From Candidatus Dojkabacteria bacterium (lineage in GTDB: Bacteria; Patescibacteriota; Dojkabacteria; J137), in contig RFKV01000013.1 in the NCBI GenBank assembly GCA_003694175.1, forward strand, positions 1 to 5,695: a stretch of 5,695 nucleotides of DNA, read 5' to 3'. The translations under genes and the position numbers were made by a program. Shown one piece after another: positions 1-5,695 of the stretch. Every line of letters begins with the position of its first letter. The first letter of the stretch is position 1. The notes below the pieces were generated by a model that was not told the origin of the DNA, searched no databases, and saw nothing but the letters and a program-made list of their open reading frames with translations.

Positions 1-32
1 ATAATGACAGATGTAGTTTAGAAAAAGCAAAA

Positions 33-767
33 ATGAGAAATAAAGAAATACTAACCGTCATGGCATATTTTAAAAATAAAGAAGATTCCAAGGTAGGAGC
101 ATATTTTGTCAGAGAAACTTATTATTTAAAACTAAAAAGATTTGGTTTGAATGTGAACTTTTTGCCGCCATTATGGAATGAAGGTTTAGTTGATGAGATT
201 AATGAAATGTATGATAAAAGTCACGGAATTTTGTTAATGGGTGGATCTGATGTAAATCCGATTGTTTATGGGTCTGAAATGCATAAAGAAACAAAAGTTA
301 AAGAACCAGAAAGAGATATGTTAGAAATAAATCTAGTAAAAAAAGCACTAGCAGAAAAAAAACCATTATTAGGCATCTGTAGAGGATGTCAGATCATTGC
401 TGTTGCTTCAGGTGGCACGCTTTACCAACATATTCCTGAACTTACAAATTTGAAGCACGGCGTATCAGAAGATTTAGGATACGATGGTTTGCTTTCTGAA
501 GATAACTATCACGAAGTCTTTATTGAGAGAAATTCTAGGATTTTTGATATTTTGGGCACTGACAAGGTTAAAATTAACACAGGTCATCATCAAGCAGTAA
601 AAACGCTTGGAGAAAATTTCATGGTATCCGGAAAAACCGCAGATGGAATTGTTGAGATTATAGAGGCAAAAGATCTGAACCATTTTTGCTTTGGTTTTCA
701 GGGACATATAGAAGCAATGAATGATATTACAGATAAAGTTTTTGAGGCATTTGTCCAAAGTCTTTAG
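33..767 (+). CDS. Gamma-glutamyl-GABA hydrolase-like class I amidotransferase (peptidase C26 family)
   Basis: A 244-residue protein of the usual length for the PuuD/peptidase C26 family, cytosolic with no signal peptide or membrane segment. These enzymes hydrolyse gamma-glutamyl amides such as gamma-glutamyl-GABA using a Cys-His-Glu triad. Visible motifs in order: the MGGSDVNP loop (about 69-76) that helps form the oxyanion site; the nucleophile elbow GICRGCQ with Cys116; the GGTLYQHI segment (127-134); INTGHHQAV (181-189), which matches the family's N-S-x-H-H-Q-A segment; and QGHIE with His225 and Glu227. The last motif is odd: the family normally reads Q-W/F-H-P-E, and here Gly and Ile replace the aromatic residue and the proline. 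The ATG at 33 gives a natural N-terminus just before the first strand (EILTVMAYF), but the frame is open to the left edge, so an upstream start cannot be excluded, and no Shine-Dalgarno is seen. It lies 293 nt from the next gene and is probably a separate transcription unit. The family call is firm; the substrate is unknown. Confidence 0.9.
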   Translation: MRNKEILTVMAYFKNKEDSKVGAYFVRETYYLKLKRFGLNVNFLPPLWNEGLVDEINEMYDKSHGILLMGGSDVNPIVYGSEMHKETKVKEPERDMLEINLVKKALAEKKPLLGICRGCQIIAVASGGTLYQHIPELTNLKHGVSEDLGYDGLLSEDNYHEVFIERNSRIFDILGTDKVKINTGHHQAVKTLGENFMVSGKTADGIVEIIEAKDLNHFCFGFQGHIEAMNDITDKVFEAFVQSL

Positions 768-984
768 ATCTTTGAAAACACTCAAACTCAAAATCCCACT
801 GGCGCAAGTATACTTGACTTAAAATTTTTACTTCTGCATACCCATCTCTTAAAAAGGCTAAACATAAGACTTTTTTGTCCTTTATTTTATAAACACCCAA
901 AATAACCTTAATTTTTGCAAAGACAGTAGGTTTCAATCAAAAAGAGAAGATAAAATAGTTTATTGATTAAGCAAAAAACAAGTA

Positions 985-1005
985 AAATGCGACTTAGTTG
1001 CATTT
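985..1005. promoter_or_regulatory. Putative operator for the Fur-family regulator
   Basis: A 21-bp odd palindrome centred on T995. The left half AAATGCGACT faces the right half AGTTGCATTT; nine of ten base pairs are symmetric, the exception being G991 against T999. The centre reads ACTtAGT flanked by TGC and GCA, a 7-1-7-like dyad of the shape bound by Fur-family dimers. It ends 55 bp before the start of the fur-like gene, where an autoregulatory operator would sit. I saw no second copy in the window. The palindrome is directly visible; its role as operator is inferred from position and shape. Confidence 0.5.
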
Positions 1006-1026
1006 AAATCAAAAATTTAATATCAT
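999..1026 (+). promoter_or_regulatory. Possible sigma70-type promoter of the fur-like operon
   Basis: A TTGCAT at 999-1004 (compare TTGACA) and a TATCAT at 1021-1026 (compare TATAAT) are separated by 16 bp. This would put the transcription start about 30 nt before the ATG at 1061. The -35 element overlaps the right half of the palindrome at 985-1005, so a bound repressor would block polymerase. In DNA this AT-rich such matches arise easily by chance, so the call rests mostly on position. Confidence 0.25.
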
Positions 1027-1060
1027 TTCAACATGCTTTTATTAAAAATCATTTGAGCAA

Positions 1061-1438
1061 ATGTCTGTTAGCAGGTTTTCATCAAAAAGGGATAAAATTT
1101 TGAAACTTTTCTTTACTCATCACGTGCTTACAGCAAATGATGTCTGTAATCTGCTTCCCGAAATTGATAAGGCAACGGTGTACCGAAATCTTTCGTATTT
1201 TGTACGTCTGGGTGTTCTTAAGGAGCTAAATATAAAAAGAAATGTTTTAAGCTATGAACTAGTCGATAGTCAGGATTTTCATCACCACTTTATATGTCGA
1301 AAATGTAATCAAGTAATAAAAGTTCATGGCATAGATGCGGATAAATTTAAAAAAAGTCTGCCAGCAGGTACATCAATAGAGTCGGTTTCGTTGAATTTGG
1401 TAGGACTTTGTTCTAACTGTAATTTATCAAATTGTTAG
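1061..1438 (+). CDS. Fur-family transcriptional regulator with atypical sensor site
   Basis: A 125-residue protein, slightly short for the Fur/Zur/PerR family. The N-terminal winged helix includes the recognition segment DKATVYRNLSYFVRLGVL (36-53), matching the family's T-V-Y-R-x-L signature. The dimerisation domain has HHHFICRKC (74-82) and GLCSNC (115-120), so the structural zinc site Cys79, Cys82, Cys117, Cys120 is complete. Three positions that usually bind the regulatory metal look changed: the first His of the H-H-D/H-H run is Phe73, the Glu of the usual I-E-F is Lys87, and the His four residues before the usual G-x-C is Val. It may sense through a rearranged site or through redox. The ATG at 1061 is the only sensible start, with no clear Shine-Dalgarno. 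It opens a tight unit with the two genes downstream and has a Fur-type palindrome 55 bp upstream, which suggests self-regulation. Whether it is Fur, Zur or PerR in function cannot be told from sequence. Confidence 0.92.
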   Translation: MSVSRFSSKRDKILKLFFTHHVLTANDVCNLLPEIDKATVYRNLSYFVRLGVLKELNIKRNVLSYELVDSQDFHHHFICRKCNQVIKVHGIDADKFKKSLPAGTSIESVSLNLVGLCSNCNLSNC

Positions 1439-1449
1439 ATTTTTTTACT

Positions 1450-2406
1450 ATGAGAATTGCTTTCGTTGGTAAAGGAGGTAGTGGTAAAACCACCCTGTGT
1501 GCTTTGTTCACATTATTTCTTGAGCAAAAGAAGATGAAAAATATATACGTAGTAGATGCAGATTTAAATAAAAACTTAGCAACGCAACTTGGATTAGACA
1601 CAAATAATGTCGCCAAACTTGGAGAGCCTGAAAATCAGAAAAGTATTAGACTTTGGTTAATGGGAAACCGTACAGATGTCCCGCAAAATGATTTGAAGTA
1701 CTTTAAAAAAACAACACCGCCGCGTTTTGGTTCAAACGTCATTAGGATTTCAGAAATAGGTTCAATATCTATTTTAAGTAAGTACTTTGTTGGTAACACA
1801 TTTAAGCTTGCTGAGATTGGAGAATATGACAAAAGTTTAGTAGCAAAGAATTGCTACCATGGTTCTCTAAGTATCTTAGAAAATATACTGAGTCACCTTG
1901 ACGACAGACAGGGTTGGTTTATCGCTGACATGGTTGCTGGGACAGATACGTTTGTTGGGGCACTGTTTGCACAGTTTGATTTTATATTTATAGTTGCTGA
2001 GCCTACTCGAAACTCTCGAGAAGTTGTCAATCAATTCGAAAAGCTAGCTTTGGCAACAGACACAATTAATATTTTCAAGGTTATAGCAAATAAAATAGAA
2101 AATCAAAGTGATGTTGACTATATACAGTCATTCTCAAAAAATTTCGAATTAGTTTGTAGATTTGAAAAATCAAAATACATAAAAGAAGCGGAAAAGACTG
2201 ATTCAAAATTTGAGATTAATAAATTAGAAAAAAACAATCTTGAAGAGTTTGAGAAACTACTTTCTTACTTATCCAAAAAAGCGATTGATCCCAACTATCG
2301 TCTTTCGCTCCTACGAAAATGGCACCACAAAGTAGCAATGGATCACACTGGTGAGGATAGAAAAATTCTACTCAATCAGATTACAAACGACAAAGTCTTT
2401 GGATGA
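1450..2406 (+). CDS. ParA/MinD/CooC-like deviant-Walker ATPase
   Basis: A 318-residue P-loop ATPase of the SIMIBI class. From the ATG at 1450 the protein opens MRIAFVGKGGSGKTT; Lys8 is the signature lysine of the deviant Walker A box and Lys13 the catalytic one. VVDADLN (34-40) is switch I. FIADMVAGTDTF (157-168) is the Walker B/switch II strand and resembles the D-M-x-A-G of CooC, the ATPase that helps load nickel into carbon monoxide dehydrogenase. ANKIEN (213-218) carries the Asn expected at the base-binding site. The CxC nickel motif of CooC is absent, so a nickel role is not supported. A tail of about 70 residues beyond the ATPase core (from about 250) is rich in Lys and Glu and ends in an Arg/Lys/His-rich stretch. 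A TTG at 1432 in the same frame would add six residues and overlap the upstream stop; I prefer the ATG because it places the first strand right at the N-terminus. The stop overlaps the next start as ATGA, implying coupled translation. Its partner is unknown; the cysteine-synthase-like gene is the obvious candidate. Confidence 0.88.
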   Translation: MRIAFVGKGGSGKTTLCALFTLFLEQKKMKNIYVVDADLNKNLATQLGLDTNNVAKLGEPENQKSIRLWLMGNRTDVPQNDLKYFKKTTPPRFGSNVIRISEIGSISILSKYFVGNTFKLAEIGEYDKSLVAKNCYHGSLSILENILSHLDDRQGWFIADMVAGTDTFVGALFAQFDFIFIVAEPTRNSREVVNQFEKLALATDTINIFKVIANKIENQSDVDYIQSFSKNFELVCRFEKSKYIKEAEKTDSKFEINKLEKNNLEEFEKLLSYLSKKAIDPNYRLSLLRKWHHKVAMDHTGEDRKILLNQITNDKVFG

Positions 2407-3809
2407 AATTTAATCATAGTATGAACATGGATAACTTGAATACCTTCGTAGGGGAAAACTCGCTTCTTGATTTTTTAAACCCTAAAAAAACTATCACACC
2501 GCTTGTAGAGTTACCCTCGAAACTAAATAGGTTTAAAAAAGAAAATGGTGTAAGGATTTTTATTAAACTAATGTCTCACACTACACTTTTTAATGTCAAG
2601 CACGTAACAGTTTACTCTATGCTGGAAAATTTTAAAAAAAAAGGTTCTGGCATTGTCGAAAGTTCTTCAGGAAATACTGCATTCACGCTAAGTATACTAG
2701 CTAAGTATTTTGGTTATGAAAAAACTAAATTTTTCTTTTCACATAGGGTGCCTATTGATAAGCTGAATTTAATAAAATTAGTTGCTAATGAAATAGAAAT
2801 AATTAAGGAACCTCTATGTCCAGACAAAAACGACCCAAACTCTTCAATTAATAAAGCAAAGAAGTTGTCTAAAGAGTCAGATTACGATAATCTAGATCAA
2901 TATTCCAATCCTTCAAACCCAAAAGGTCACTATGAAATCACGGGTAAACAAATAGTAGAACAGCTTAAACATTTAAACTTAAATATTGACTACCTATTTG
3001 CAGCCGTTGGTACCACAGGCACAATCGTTGGTAGTTCTTTGAAAATAAAGGAACATTTTCCCAAGCTAAAAACTGTAGGAGTTGCCTCTGCAGATGATAT
3101 GACAAGACTTGGTGCAAGATCTAAAAATTCGTTAGAGGAGATTTATTTTGACTGGAGATCATACGTGGATGACTTGATTGAAGTGAATGTTGAGTGTGCT
3201 TTCTTGCATTCAATAAAACTAATCAAACACGGATTATTAGTTGGTCCATCAACTGGACATATATTTGCAGGTCTTTTAAAGTACATCGAAGACAATAACT
3301 TAAAAAATGTCAATTTGGTGTTTGTATCTTGCGATACTTTTTTGCCTTACGTAAATGAATACATTAAGTACTTATCAAATAAACATCTAGCAGATGTTGT
3401 GAATGAAGATTTAGCGTTATCTTATGCGAACATACAATCTCGAATTAGAGGTAGAAAATACGATCAATTCAAGATATTACCTGAGGTCTTTGTAGAAAAA
3501 TATAAGAACTTAGATAAAACAAGCATTTGTCTTGATGTAAGAAAAGACAGTGAATACGATTCTTTTAGATTAAAAAATACAGTTAAAATAAACCTGCACG
3601 ACTTAGAACATGACATATTAGGCTTTGTGGAGAATTTAGGAAACTATCACAATGTATACATACTTGACTGTGGTATGTCAGATGCCGCAAAACTTGCGTG
3701 CCTTATATTGAGAGATCAGAAAATAAACGCATATTGGATTGAAGGTGGCATTGACTATATATCAAAAAAATGGAGTAACCTGATTTTAAGGTCAGGAAGC
3801 CCTATTTAA
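2403..3809 (+). CDS. Cysteine-synthase-like PLP enzyme fused to a rhodanese domain
   Basis: A 468-residue two-domain protein. Residues about 30-330 form a fold-type II PLP enzyme like cysteine synthase or cystathionine beta-synthase: TPLVEL (32-37), the PLP-binding Lys66 in FNVKH, VESSSGNTAF (85-94), NPSNPKGHYEITGKQI (169-184), the phosphate loop GTTGTI (203-208), and GPSTG (281-285). Thr312 lies where the pyridine-nitrogen Ser/Thr is expected. Deviations are KHV for the usual KDR after the lysine, and Thr for Gly in the phosphate loop. After a linker, residues about 370-460 form a rhodanese domain: CLDVRKDSEYDS (376-387), active-site Cys423 in ILDCGMSDAAK, and WIEGGIDYISKKW (445-457). Rhodaneses carry sulfur as a cysteine persulfide, so the fusion suggests sulfur handed to an aminoacrylate intermediate to make cysteine or a related amino acid; this is inference. 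The start at 2403 is chosen for its ATGA overlap with the ATPase gene; Met7 and Met9 are alternatives. A run of nine A lies at 2634-2642 inside the gene. It is the last gene of the operon. Confidence 0.9.
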   Translation: MKFNHSMNMDNLNTFVGENSLLDFLNPKKTITPLVELPSKLNRFKKENGVRIFIKLMSHTTLFNVKHVTVYSMLENFKKKGSGIVESSSGNTAFTLSILAKYFGYEKTKFFFSHRVPIDKLNLIKLVANEIEIIKEPLCPDKNDPNSSINKAKKLSKESDYDNLDQYSNPSNPKGHYEITGKQIVEQLKHLNLNIDYLFAAVGTTGTIVGSSLKIKEHFPKLKTVGVASADDMTRLGARSKNSLEEIYFDWRSYVDDLIEVNVECAFLHSIKLIKHGLLVGPSTGHIFAGLLKYIEDNNLKNVNLVFVSCDTFLPYVNEYIKYLSNKHLADVVNEDLALSYANIQSRIRGRKYDQFKILPEVFVEKYKNLDKTSICLDVRKDSEYDSFRLKNTVKINLHDLEHDILGFVENLGNYHNVYILDCGMSDAAKLACLILRDQKINAYWIEGGIDYISKKWSNLILRSGSPI

Positions 3810-3872
3810 GTCTCATCACAGACATTTTTCATTAAAACACAGGATTTTTTGATCATGGCAAATAGGGTCTGT
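3800..3872 (+). repeat. Two crossing inverted repeats at the end of the operon
   Basis: CCCTATTT at 3800-3807, spanning the stop codon of the PLP/rhodanese gene, is perfectly complementary to AAATAGGG at 3860-3867. ACAGAC at 3818-3823 is perfectly complementary to GTCTGT at 3867-3872. The 3' arms adjoin and share G3867, so the two pairings cross: they could be alternatives, or a loose pseudoknot. Neither is a classical terminator, because the loops are long (52 and 43 nt) and no T run follows. They may shape the mRNA 3' end, or be chance. Confidence 0.25.
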
Positions 3873-5619
3873 TGTTTGGATTTAAAACAAAAGTATTTAA
3901 CTATTCAAAACAATCAGTTTTGTTCCAAAGTTAACTTTATGTTTAGAAACTAAAAAGTATCTTAGAGTTTAGGTTGATCTACTAATTGTTTTTTTGCATA
4001 GTTCAGCAATTAATACAGTCTATAAACCGAAAGTTAGTTTATGGTTCAAATCACGAAATTAAACAGATTGGTTTACTTTTATCTTTTGTCAAATAATTGT
4101 TCTGAATTATTAAACACCTGAGGCGTTTCAACCAGAATGAGATTTCCGAAACAACTTTGGAAAATGAAGGTGCTTTAGTCTGGATTATTTAAGTTAAGCC
4201 CATATATGATATTAAATGTATTTGGATTTATTATCTTTGTTTGCTTAATTTAAAATATTATTGAGTTAACTTAATTAGAACAAAAGAACAAAACCTTTTA
4301 AAAACAATAAGTCCGAAACATAGAATAGTTTCTAGAGTGCTTAAATCGGCAAGATTATAAGTCGATTAACTCTTGATAGTTCAAAATAATTTTTTAATTT
4401 GCCATTTCAATTTTTAAAAACACTCTTAATTTTGTTTGTTCCAATCGGCAAAATTTGCAAAGTCACATATTTTGATAGTTCTGTCTTGAATAATGACTAC
4501 AAAACTTTATAAAAGCAGAGGCTTGGGATCGCATCAAAATTAAGCCTATATGATTCTTTAACAATCTTTTAGACCTCTATGTGTGTTTTAACTCGTTGTA
4601 TAAAAAGCAAGAATCAAAGTTAAAACGTTGCTAAAGCACTTTCCTAAAGTTGATCTCTAAAATCTCATCTAATTTTTAATTTGTTAACGAAAGAAGAGTA
4701 ATAAGAAAATTTTTCATCTGCACAAAACATTGACCTGATTCATCAAGACTATAAAGAAGTTACCTAAATACATAAAGCTTAAAAAAAAGATGAGTCAGTC
4801 TGTTAAATTTCCAGCTGCATCATATCAAAAAAAGCTAATTTCATTGCTGTATCCAAATTCAAAAACGATTTGCCAAATTACTGAATTAATCTATCAAATA
4901 AGTAAGCTAAGTGCTCGAAATCTAAACTTAAATGTATCTAGTAGAAGGATTTAAACAGGAATCAAATATATTACTTTTTATGTGAAGTATATTCTAACTT
5001 ATATTTATTACTAAAAATTTTCAAATTTGATCCATACGCTGATGTGGTCTTAGCAGTTTATGATTTGAACGATTTTAAAGACAGTGCTTTACTTTTTGAG
5101 ATCTGGAACTTATTTATTTCTAAACAACTTAAACTATAGGATAGATGATTGTCTTTTATTTTGCTAAAAGTAAACATATACTGTTGTACTTCTTGACATA
5201 AGAACAAAAATCAAAAGTCTGCCTTATATTTGTTATTTCGCCTTTACCTTAACTATTTTGACCACTTTGCTTTGATTAACAGAACTTCAATTATCTAGTA
5301 ACAAAAATTCAACTGACTTAGTTCTCTAGATTGCTAACAGTTCATGAATTAATAATATCAAGAGTAGATAGGCTGAAACTAGACTTATGACTTGGTGAAC
5401 TAACTATTTAATGCTTAATCAATTCTCTATTCTCAGAACTGGATTTTTGGATGTTTTATACAGCATAGAGCGTTAGGCATTAGAAAAGAGCTGTTTTGTG
5501 GAATTATTCAATAAACAATAAGAAACAAAGAGACAATAAGTAAACATGACATTAAATGTGTCTCGTTCCCTATAAATACTAACAAAAAAGAATAAGTAAA
5601 AATAAAACTTGTTAAAAGA
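3810..5619. other. 1.8-kb stretch with no convincing gene
   Basis: Stops interrupt all six frames; no start-to-stop frame reaches about 65 codons on either strand. I found no tRNA (the GGTTCAAATC at 4044-4053 lacks a pairing T-stem), no recognisable tmRNA, RNase P, SRP or rRNA motif, no CRISPR array and no insertion-sequence ends. What it holds: crossing inverted repeats at its left end, a pair of weak repeats 99 bp apart (4344-4382 and 4443-4481), an inverted pair AGGCTT/AAGCCT (4519-4524 and 4542-4547), and two abutting coding-like frames at 4790-5139. It is about as AT-rich as, or richer than, the genes. It could be decayed genes, a spacer, or host to an RNA that I cannot recognise by eye. 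Confidence 0.6.
4344..4481 (+). repeat. Pair of imperfect 39-bp repeats, 99 bp apart
   Basis: Both units begin AATCGGCAA (4344-4352 and 4443-4451) and end TTGATAGTTC (4373-4382 and 4472-4481), with identical internal spacing. The middles differ; without gaps, 25 of 39 positions agree. I saw no third copy. In DNA of this composition similar matches can occur by chance, so this is a weak repeat call. Confidence 0.3.
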
Positions 5620-5695
5620 ATGAGCAAATTATCTTTCTATTGTACAGCTTTTATTTTTGTATTATCAATACTCGTTAACAAAGTTACAGTTAGAG
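5620..5695 (+). CDS. Possible 5' end of a membrane or exported protein (cut by window edge)
   Basis: From the ATG at 5620 the frame is open to the right edge, giving 25 codons. The peptide has one lysine near the start (MSKLS) and then a hydrophobic stretch, FYCTAFIFVLSILV (residues 6-19), followed by basic residues, as in a signal peptide or a first transmembrane helix. In-frame stop TAA at 5593-5595 excludes a longer start. Upstream there is AAAAG but no real Shine-Dalgarno, and a TATAAA at 5571-5576 that could be a -10 box. The piece is too short to name, and an open frame of this length can be chance. Confidence 0.35.
   Translation, partial: MSKLSFYCTAFIFVLSILVNKVTVR

Noticed and set aside
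474..791. Minus-strand 105-codon open frame.
   Set aside because: Almost wholly antisense to the well-supported amidotransferase gene; a shadow.
866..884. Weak hairpin GAC-TTTTTT-GTC as a terminator for the first gene.
   Set aside because: The stem is only three to five bp with a mismatch and no T run follows it; it does not qualify.
1033..1056. Tiny ORF (ATG to TGA, 7 codons, MLLLKII) just before the fur-like gene.
   Set aside because: No ribosome binding site and no attenuator structure; too short to separate from chance.
1413..1832. Two minus-strand open frames (1413-1616 and 1635-1832).
   Set aside because: Both lie antisense to the ATPase gene and have no recognisable domain.
3927..3938. 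Perfect 12-bp palindrome AAAGTTAACTTT.
   Set aside because: Palindromes of this length are expected by chance in DNA of this composition, and it lies by no promoter or gene start.
4044..4053. GGTTCAAATC, a tRNA T-loop-like motif.
   Set aside because: The flanking bases do not form a T-stem and no acceptor or anticodon arm fits upstream.
4950..4956. TTTAAAC, the classic -1 slippery heptamer, right where the two coding-like frames meet.
   Set aside because: It is in the wrong register: slipping there would move frame 1 to a third frame with a near stop, not join the two open frames.
5063..5072. GATTTGAACG, a T-loop-like motif on the minus strand.
   Set aside because: The bases beside it do not pair as a T-stem.
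5472..5478. GTTAGGC, an integron attC core-like heptamer.
   Set aside because: No complementary partner core at the expected distance, and no cassette or integrase is present.
3810..5619. Stop-codon reassignment (for example UGA as glycine) hiding a gene.
   Set aside because: TAA and TAG are as dense as TGA in all frames, and TGA ends the ATPase gene in a neat ATGA overlap.

Overview
The window is AT-rich bacterial DNA. It has four intact plus-strand genes in the first 3.8 kb, then about 1.8 kb in which I find no convincing gene, and possibly the first codons of a fifth gene at the right edge. All three stop codons end genes here (TAG twice, TGA, TAA), so I see no sign of a recoded stop. None of the starts has a clear purine-rich Shine-Dalgarno sequence. 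These traits would fit a low-GC bacterium with a reduced or unusual genome, for example a candidate-phyla (Patescibacteria-like) lineage, but the sequence alone does not fix the taxon and I leave it open.

Layout: (1) 33-767 is a class I glutamine amidotransferase-like hydrolase of the gamma-glutamyl-GABA hydrolase / peptidase C26 family, apparently transcribed on its own. (2) 768-1060 is an intergenic region. Close to the next gene it carries a 21-bp odd palindrome (985-1005) of the shape bound by Fur-family repressors, with a possible promoter overlapping it. (3) 1061-3809 is a tight three-gene unit: a Fur-family regulator, a ParA/MinD/CooC-like deviant-Walker ATPase, and a two-domain enzyme in which a cysteine-synthase-like PLP domain is fused to a rhodanese domain. 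The gaps are 11 nt and a 4-nt ATGA overlap, so this is very likely one operon, perhaps autoregulated through the palindrome. (4) 3810-5619 has stops in every frame, weak repeats and a few short coding-like stretches. (5) 5620 to the edge is a possible start of a membrane or exported protein.

The working picture is inference. A metal- or redox-responsive regulator may control a PLP enzyme that builds a cysteine-like or other beta-substituted amino acid, with the rhodanese domain carrying persulfide sulfur. The ATPase would be a partner in metal or cofactor handling, or a switch. The regulator lacks several usual metal-sensing residues, and the ATPase lacks the CxC nickel motif of true CooC. 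The unit is therefore not a standard Fur, Zur or CooC system, and the signal it answers to is unknown.
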